A stretch of 64,000 nucleotides of DNA from Pantoea sp. SOD02 (GTDB taxonomy: Bacteria > Pseudomonadota > Gammaproteobacteria > Enterobacterales > Enterobacteriaceae), in contig NZ_CP102604.1 in NCBI RefSeq assembly GCF_024707505.1, forward strand, positions 930,001 through 994,000, given 5' to 3'. Shown in pieces: positions 59,604-64,000 of this stretch. Positions within the stretch are counted from its first letter, which is position 1. Every line of letters begins with the position of its first letter. A model generated the notes under the pieces. It was not told where the DNA came from, did not search any database, and was given only the letters and a program-made list of their open reading frames with translations. The translations under genes were made by a program, and so were the position numbers.

Positions 59604-60707
59604 ATGAGTGGCAGTCAGACCCTTGTGGTCAAGTTGGGTACTAGCGTCCTCACCGGCGGTTCACGTCGGTTGAATCGGGCGCACATGGTGGAGTTGGTTC
59701 GTCAGTGTGCGCAGTTGCACGCGGCAGGCCATCGCATTGTTATCGTCACCTCTGGCGCGATCGCTGCCGGACGCGAACACCTTGGTTACCCCGAACTGCC
59801 ACCTACCATCGCCTCAAAGCAGCTGTTGGCTGCGGTGGGGCAGAGCCGTTTGATCCAGCTTTGGGAACAACTGTTCTCGATTTACGGCATTCACATCGGG
59901 CAGATGCTGCTGACGCGCGCCGATATGGAAGACCGCGAACGTTTCCTCTACGCGCGTGACATGCTGCGCGCGCTGCTCGACAACCACATCGTACCGGTGA
60001 TTAACGAGAACGATGCGGTGGCGACCGCCGAAATTAAAGTGGGCGACAACGACAATCTGTCGGCGCTGGCGGCAATGCTCGGTGGCGCAGATAAGCTGCT
60101 GCTGCTGACCGATCAGCAAGGGCTGTTCACCGCCGATCCGCGCACCAATCCTGAAGCAGAGTTGATCAGCGACGTGCATCAAATTGATGATGCGTTACGC
60201 ACGCTCGCGGGCGGCAGCGTATCTGGCCTGGGAACCGGCGGCATGGCGACCAAACTGCAGGCGGCGGACGTTGCTTGTCGCGCGGGGATCGATGTGATCA
60301 TCGCTGCAGGCAGTCGTCCGGACGTGATCAGCGATGTGCTGCATGGCAAACCGGTCGGCACGCGTTTCCACGCGCAGCAGTCGCCGCTGGAGAACCGTAA
60401 GCGCTGGATCTTTGGCGCACCGCCGGCAGGCGAAATCACCATTGATGATGGCGCGCTGGCCGCGATGCTGGAGCGCGGCAGTTCGCTGCTGCCAAAAGGC
60501 ATCCGTGACGTGCAGGGCAACTTCTCGCGCGGTGAAGTGATCCGGATTCGCAACCTGCAAGGGCGCGATATCGCCCACGGCGTCACGCGCTATAACAGCG
60601 ATGCCATGCGCATGATCGCCGGTCATCACAGCCAGGAAATCGGCGAGATCCTCGGTTACGAATATGGCCCGGTAGCGGTACACCGCGACGACATGATCGT
60701 CAGTTAA
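59604..60707 (+). CDS. proB: ProB, glutamate 5-kinase
   Basis: First enzyme of proline synthesis. The 367-residue protein has an amino-acid kinase domain ([38 protein letters not shown]) followed by a PUA domain from about 275. Feedback-sensitive Asp107 ([12 protein letters not shown]), the residue altered in proline-insensitive E. coli mutants, is wild type here. It forms an operon with proA 10 bp downstream. Upstream lies the phoE promoter region. Confidence 0.97.
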   Translation: MSGSQTLVVKLGTSVLTGGSRRLNRAHMVELVRQCAQLHAAGHRIVIVTSGAIAAGREHLGYPELPPTIASKQLLAAVGQSRLIQLWEQLFSIYGIHIGQMLLTRADMEDRERFLYARDMLRALLDNHIVPVINENDAVATAEIKVGDNDNLSALAAMLGGADKLLLLTDQQGLFTADPRTNPEAELISDVHQIDDALRTLAGGSVSGLGTGGMATKLQAADVACRAGIDVIIAAGSRPDVISDVLHGKPVGTRFHAQQSPLENRKRWIFGAPPAGEITIDDGALAAMLERGSSLLPKGIRDVQGNFSRGEVIRIRNLQGRDIAHGVTRYNSDAMRMIAGHHSQEIGEILGYEYGPVAVHRDDMIVS

Positions 60708-60717
60708 GGAGCGGATG

Positions 60718-61971
60718 ATGTTAGAAGAGATGGGTAAAGCGGCGCGTGCTGCGTCGTACAAACTGGCGGAACTCTCCACCGAACAAAAAAATCAGGTGCT
60801 GCTGAGCATAGCCGATCGTCTGGAAGCGGAAAGCGCGGACATTCTGGCGGCCAACGAGCAGGATCTGGCGGATGCGCGCCAAAACGGCATGAGCGAAGCG
60901 CTGCTCGATCGCCTGACGCTCAACCCACAGCGCCTGAAAGGCATTGCCGATGACGTGCGTCAGGTGTGTCGTTTGGCCGATCCGGTCGGTCAGCTGATTG
61001 ACGGCGGCCAGCTTGATAGCGGCCTGCGCATTGAGCGTCGTCGCGTGCCGCTGGGCGTGGTTGGTGTGATTTATGAAGCGCGTCCTAACGTGACTGTTGA
61101 TGTGGCATCGCTGTGCCTGAAAACCGGCAACGCGGCGATTCTGCGCGGCGGCAAAGAGACTTATCGCACCAACGCCGCCACGGTGCGCGTGATCCAGAAT
61201 GCGCTGACGCAGCACGGTTTACCGGCGGGCGCGGTGCAGGCAATTGAAAACCCGGATCGCGAGCTGGTGAATCAGCTGCTGAAGCTCGATCGTTATGTCG
61301 ATATGCTGATCCCACGCGGCGGCGCGGGTTTGCACAAGCTGTGCCGTGAAAACTCCACCATTCCGGTGATCACCGGCGGCATCGGCGTGTGCCATCTCTA
61401 TCTCGATGAAACCATGGAGACTGAGGCGGCGCTGGAAGTGATCGTTAATGCCAAGAAGCAGCGTCCAAGCGCCTGCAACTCGCTCGAAACCTTGCTGATC
61501 CATCGCGATCAGGCGGACAACTTCATTCCGGCTTTCCTGCATCGCATGGCGCAGGAGAAGATTGCGCTGCACGCCGACGAAAATGTGCTGGCGCTGCTGC
61601 AAAACGGTGCTGCCGAGGTGGTGGCGGTGAAAGCAGAAAATTATGATGACGAATGGTTGTCCAACGATCTGAACGTCAAGCTGGTGGCGGATATCGATGA
61701 AGCCATCGCGCATATCCGTGAACACGGCACGCAGCACTCTGATGGCATTCTGACGCGCAGCATTGGCAACGCCAATCGCTTCGTCAACCAGGTTGACTCA
61801 TCGGCGGTATACGTTAACGCCAGCACACGCTTCACCGACGGCGGCCAGTTTGGCCTGGGTGCCGAAGTGGCGGTGAGCACGCAGAAGCTGCACGCGCGCG
61901 GTCCAATGGGACTTGAAGCGTTGACCACCTACAAATGGATAGGTTGGGGCGACGATACGCTGCGTCGTTAA
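60718..61971 (+). CDS. proA: ProA, gamma-glutamyl phosphate reductase
   Basis: Second enzyme of proline synthesis, NADPH-dependent. The 417 residues match E. coli length: [46 protein letters not shown] and the catalytic cysteine in [17 protein letters not shown]. Two ATG codons are in tandem; the second (60718) is better placed behind AAGGAG. A strong terminator follows. In E. coli thrW and a prophage come next; here no tRNA is seen and a phage-like region begins. Confidence 0.97.
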   Translation: MLEEMGKAARAASYKLAELSTEQKNQVLLSIADRLEAESADILAANEQDLADARQNGMSEALLDRLTLNPQRLKGIADDVRQVCRLADPVGQLIDGGQLDSGLRIERRRVPLGVVGVIYEARPNVTVDVASLCLKTGNAAILRGGKETYRTNAATVRVIQNALTQHGLPAGAVQAIENPDRELVNQLLKLDRYVDMLIPRGGAGLHKLCRENSTIPVITGGIGVCHLYLDETMETEAALEVIVNAKKQRPSACNSLETLLIHRDQADNFIPAFLHRMAQEKIALHADENVLALLQNGAAEVVAVKAENYDDEWLSNDLNVKLVADIDEAIAHIREHGTQHSDGILTRSIGNANRFVNQVDSSAVYVNASTRFTDGGQFGLGAEVAVSTQKLHARGPMGLEALTTYKWIGWGDDTLRR

Positions 61972-61989
61972 TGTTCGCCTCTGCATGAC

Positions 61990-62021
61990 AATGGGCACCG
62001 AAAACGGTGCCCATTTTTTTT
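61990..62021 (+). terminator. proBA terminator
   Basis: AATGGGCACCG, AAAA, CGGTGCCCATT plus a long T run. The 11-bp stem is a strong intrinsic terminator. The interval 62022-62317 holds no gene I can support. Confidence 0.93.
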
Positions 62022-62317
62022 GCTTTCGATCCACTCATTCCAAGAGCTTTTTGATTTATTTCTGTCATCTATGGCGGGCTCGCGGCTTTTCACCCATTTT
62101 TTCCTTTAGATGCTGGTCTTATAGCTACAGAACAATCCTGAAAACCCCTGTCAGAACAAGCGATATAGCACTGAACACTGGTTTCGGCCTAACCGAAAGG
62201 GATAATGATTGTCCAGCTTCATTGATAAAAGCGGTTGGGTAGTAAACTGCCGGTAATATAAAATGAACTGGTAGCAAAAATGAAAATAACATTCAGTCTT
62301 TTACTGAAGGCAGATTA

Positions 62318-62332
62318 TTAACTGATGGTTAA
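62318..62332. promoter_or_regulatory. Operator-like dyad over the repressor start codon
   Basis: TTAACTGATGGTTAA, with TTAAC/GTTAA arms, spans the ATG at 62325. A near copy (TTAACTGATGGTAAA) lies just after the same gene. Autoregulation by the phage-type repressor is inferred. Confidence 0.55.
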
Positions 62333-63056
62333 AAAAGAGAGTACGAGACAAGCATTCACTGCCAGGCTGATTGCCGCATGCGAAAGCGCGGGAATTGTCG
62401 GACATGGACGAAACAAACAGGTTGCGCTTGCGCTGCAAGAGAGGGGATGCAAGATCTCAACGCCGGGGGTGTGGAAATGGTTTAACGGACAATCGATACC
62501 TGATGATAATAATTTACTGGCGCTTAGCCAGTTACTCGACGTGCGCGTTGAGTGGCTGCAATTTGGCATGGAAAAACCGGCCGTTTTGCTAACGCAGCGC
62601 AGTTTGGTGAATCCACAGCATCTGTTTCGCGTTGAAAGTTTGGATATCGGCCAGCACGGCGTGCGCAGTAGTTCTACGCGCGATGAACTGGTGGAGACCA
62701 TTCAAGCCATTGAATATGGGCTGGAAGAGGCGCGGGTGCTGTTTAACGGCCGCCCGGCTGAAAACATTCGCCTCATCGCGCTCAACAGCGATTCGATGGC
62801 TGGCACCTTCGCGCCGCGCGATCAGCTGTTTGTCGATATCAGCGTGCATCGCTTCGACGGCGATGGCATTTATCTGTTCACGCTTGACGATCAGCTCTAT
62901 CTCAAACGCCTGCAACTTCAGCACAAAAAAGTCGCGGTGATCTCCGATAACAAGCGCTATGAAACCTGGTATCTCACGCTGGAAGAAGCCAGGACGCTGC
63001 AAGTGGTGGCGCGGGTGATCATGAGCCAGGCGCGGGATTATCAAATTCTAGGCTGA
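62325..63056 (+). CDS. Phage-type repressor, HTH plus S24 (LexA/CI-like) peptidase domain
   Basis: A 243-residue protein with an N-terminal helix-turn-helix region (about 15-80, KQVALALQERGCKISTPGVWKWFNGQSIP) and a C-terminal S24 fold (NSDSMAGTFAPRDQLFVDISVHRFDGDGIYLF, DQLYLKRLQ). Ser in SDSM and Lys in YLKRL are the likely catalytic dyad, so RecA-stimulated self-cleavage is possible, although no clear Ala-Gly cleavage site was picked out. The ribosome site is weak. It is comparable to prophage repressors and to RdgA-like regulators of tailocin genes. Operator-like repeats flank it. Confidence 0.82.
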   Translation: MVKKESTRQAFTARLIAACESAGIVGHGRNKQVALALQERGCKISTPGVWKWFNGQSIPDDNNLLALSQLLDVRVEWLQFGMEKPAVLLTQRSLVNPQHLFRVESLDIGQHGVRSSSTRDELVETIQAIEYGLEEARVLFNGRPAENIRLIALNSDSMAGTFAPRDQLFVDISVHRFDGDGIYLFTLDDQLYLKRLQLQHKKVAVISDNKRYETWYLTLEEARTLQVVARVIMSQARDYQILG

Positions 63057-63107
63057 TCACAAAACGCCAGATTGCGACAAAAAAATATTTTGGCTGAAAT
63101 CATAAAT

Positions 63108-63144
63108 TTAACTGATGGTAAATAAAAAATTAACCATTGGTGTT
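63108..63144. promoter_or_regulatory. Operator-like repeats downstream of the repressor gene
   Basis: TTAACTGATGGTAAA (63108-63122) differs at one of 15 positions from the dyad at 62318. TTAACCATTGGTGTT (63130-63144) is a looser copy in reverse orientation. They could control the rightward phage genes. Confidence 0.5.
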
Positions 63145-63253
63145 TGCCAATGCATTAGAACCTGTTAATAATTTGAGCATGGATGGACAACATATCTGCT
63201 CACGGATGAGCCCGCTCTTAAACAATTGAGGCGCTGCACAAGCGCGATACATA

Positions 63254-63281
63254 CCATCCAAAGTTAGTGAACTTTGGGATG
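63254..63281 (+). other. Stable hairpin in the leader of the 92-residue gene
   Basis: CCATCC-AAAGTT, AGTG, AACTTTGGGATGG: about 12 paired bases with one bulge and a 4-nt loop. No T run follows. It is about 190 bp upstream of the small gene, so it may be a leader structure or part of an operator. Confidence 0.4.
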
Positions 63282-63471
63282 GGGTGGATACGCACTTTGC
63301 AGCGTTGTCAGTTGCCCTCTGTTTTTCACTCTCCTCTACTTCACCCTGGTCGCGAATGCAGCCGGGCGAGTTGACGTCGAGTATTTTCCAGAGGAACAGC
63401 GAACGCGTCGGCATCAGCCGCATCGCCATGCCTGCCACCCCATCGCCAAAGACTCATTAACAGGAGGAGTT

Positions 63472-63750
63472 ATGGCGATTATTCAGTACGGGAAGTCAGT
63501 ATTTACCGGCAATGCACGCACGCGCCGCCATCGGCGACGCCAGTCCCTCAGCCGCCTTAAGCGCAGCATCGATAGCGCACTTGGCATCGAATACGAAAAT
63601 GTCACCCTGCGTACTGCTGAGCGTATCTGCCAGCGCCAGACGCTGTCGCGCGTTGATTGCGCCGTGTTAGCGCCCGTTCGCGTTCAGCAGGAACAGGCGA
63701 GCGTTGATAACTGCTGTTTGCCCCATGTTTATTTGTACGCCGTGCGCTAA
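63472..63750 (+). CDS. Small hypothetical protein in phage-like region
   Basis: I do not recognise this 92-residue protein. It starts at ATG 63472 behind a near-perfect CAGGAGGAG ribosome site. The N-terminal third is very basic (NARTRRHRRRQSLSRLKRS), followed by a mixed region with four cysteines and no signal peptide or membrane helix. It lies between an S24 repressor and a phage lysozyme, so a regulatory or lysis-cassette role is possible. An in-frame upstream extension to 63274 lacks a ribosome site. Confidence 0.6.
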   Translation: MAIIQYGKSVFTGNARTRRHRRRQSLSRLKRSIDSALGIEYENVTLRTAERICQRQTLSRVDCAVLAPVRVQQEQASVDNCCLPHVYLYAVR

Positions 63751-63932
63751 ACCTGCATCACTTTCCCCAGTTTTAAACGGAACGTTTCATTGTTGCTCAC
63801 TGTTTAACCATTCTTGAGCGTTTCGCTTATCTGATAACGCGCTCAATGTTTTAAACGATCAGCGGAATTTATGTTTTTTGCCGTTTTGCGCAGCCATTTT
63901 CGGACTGTTGCGCCCGTCAAAGAGGAATTTCT

Positions 63933-64000
63933 ATGAGCCAGATTATTGCCATCCTGAATTTTGAAGAGGGTTACCGCGAAGCGCCTTATCTCGACACGCA
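63933..64000 (+). CDS. Phage lysozyme (T4-type endolysin), N-terminal fragment at window edge
   Basis: ATG 63933, behind AGAGGAA, opens MSQIIAILNFEEGYREAPYLDT and runs off the window. The EEGYREAPYLDT segment matches the active-site start of T4-like lysozymes, where the Glu (here E12) and Asp (here D21) are catalytic. Only about 22 residues are visible. It marks a lysis cassette, of a prophage or a tailocin. Confidence 0.75.
   Translation, partial: MSQIIAILNFEEGYREAPYLDT

Noticed and set aside
62022..62317. tRNA-Thr (thrW) or attachment site after proA, as in E. coli
   Set aside because: No cloverleaf and no repeated tRNA end found; only a small TTTCGG/CCGAAA hairpin is present.
63274..63471. 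Upstream extension of the 92-residue gene to an ATG at 63274
   Set aside because: The extension has no ribosome site and overlaps the leader hairpin, while ATG 63472 has a near-perfect AGGAGG-type site.

Overview
The window is a chromosomal segment of an Enterobacterales bacterium, most likely Pantoea or a close relative in the Erwiniaceae. The 16S sequence looks Pantoea-like. Gene order largely follows the E. coli metI-metN-gmhB-rrnH-dkgB-yafCD-mltD-gloB-yafS-rnhA-dnaQ-aspV and fadE-gmhA-yafJ-yafK-dinB-pepD-gpt-frsA-crl-phoE-proBA backbone, but E. coli lacks the large inserted blocks. The species call is an inference from sequence recall, not a search.

Layout. 1-2124: methionine ABC importer (metI partial, metN) under a MetJ-like site, then gmhB. 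2125-7784: a complete rRNA operon (P1, P2, boxA, 16S, tRNA-Glu, 23S, 5S, tRNA-Asp, terminator). 7915-16476: dkgB, a LysR/MFS divergent pair, yafD, mltD, gloB, yafS, rnhA, dnaQ and a second identical tRNA-Asp. 16527-32124: a purine-nitrogen module homologous to Klebsiella hpx genes: hpxC/hpxSAB (allantoin uptake, racemase, allantoinase), hpxWXYZ (oxalurate/oxamate), the repressor gene hpxU, and hpxFGHIJK plus OHCU decarboxylase and HIU hydrolase. A near-perfect sigma-54 promoter and an NtrC-like site precede hpxF, tying the module to nitrogen limitation. 32670-34868: katG. 35059-41327: a methionine salvage set (yafV, mtnE, mtnBCD, mtnA, mtnK) with two strong tandem MetJ boxes.

41337-43856 is a small accessory island: orphan T6SS hcp, a predicted membrane immunity protein and a Tlde1-type (DUF2778) L,D-transpeptidase-like effector, plus a broken N-acetylmuramidase fragment. 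It is bracketed by two nearly identical truncated IS4-family transposase remnants. 43880-61971 returns to conserved backbone (FadR-controlled fadE, gmhA, yafJ, dpaA/yafK, LexA-controlled dinB, pepD, gpt, frsA, crl, Pho-box phoE with an ERIC element, proBA), interrupted by a sugar-type ABC transporter operon at 50087-53679. After proA the window enters a phage-like region: an S24-family repressor with repeated operator-like sites, an unrecognised 92-residue gene and the first codons of a phage lysozyme.

Two repeat systems overlay this. One is a family of about 24-bp hairpins (GTAGGG plus a palindrome such as GGTCGCCATTCATGGCGACC) found only between genes, with base changes that preserve pairing. 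The other is a set of IS4-end mini-elements (termini near TAATGCCGCTCAGTTAAGCG). One has a perfect 14-bp target duplication inside such a hairpin and another has split the katG terminator. A related 373-bp copy in inverted orientation sits on the far side of the 11-kb hpxZ-hpxT block.
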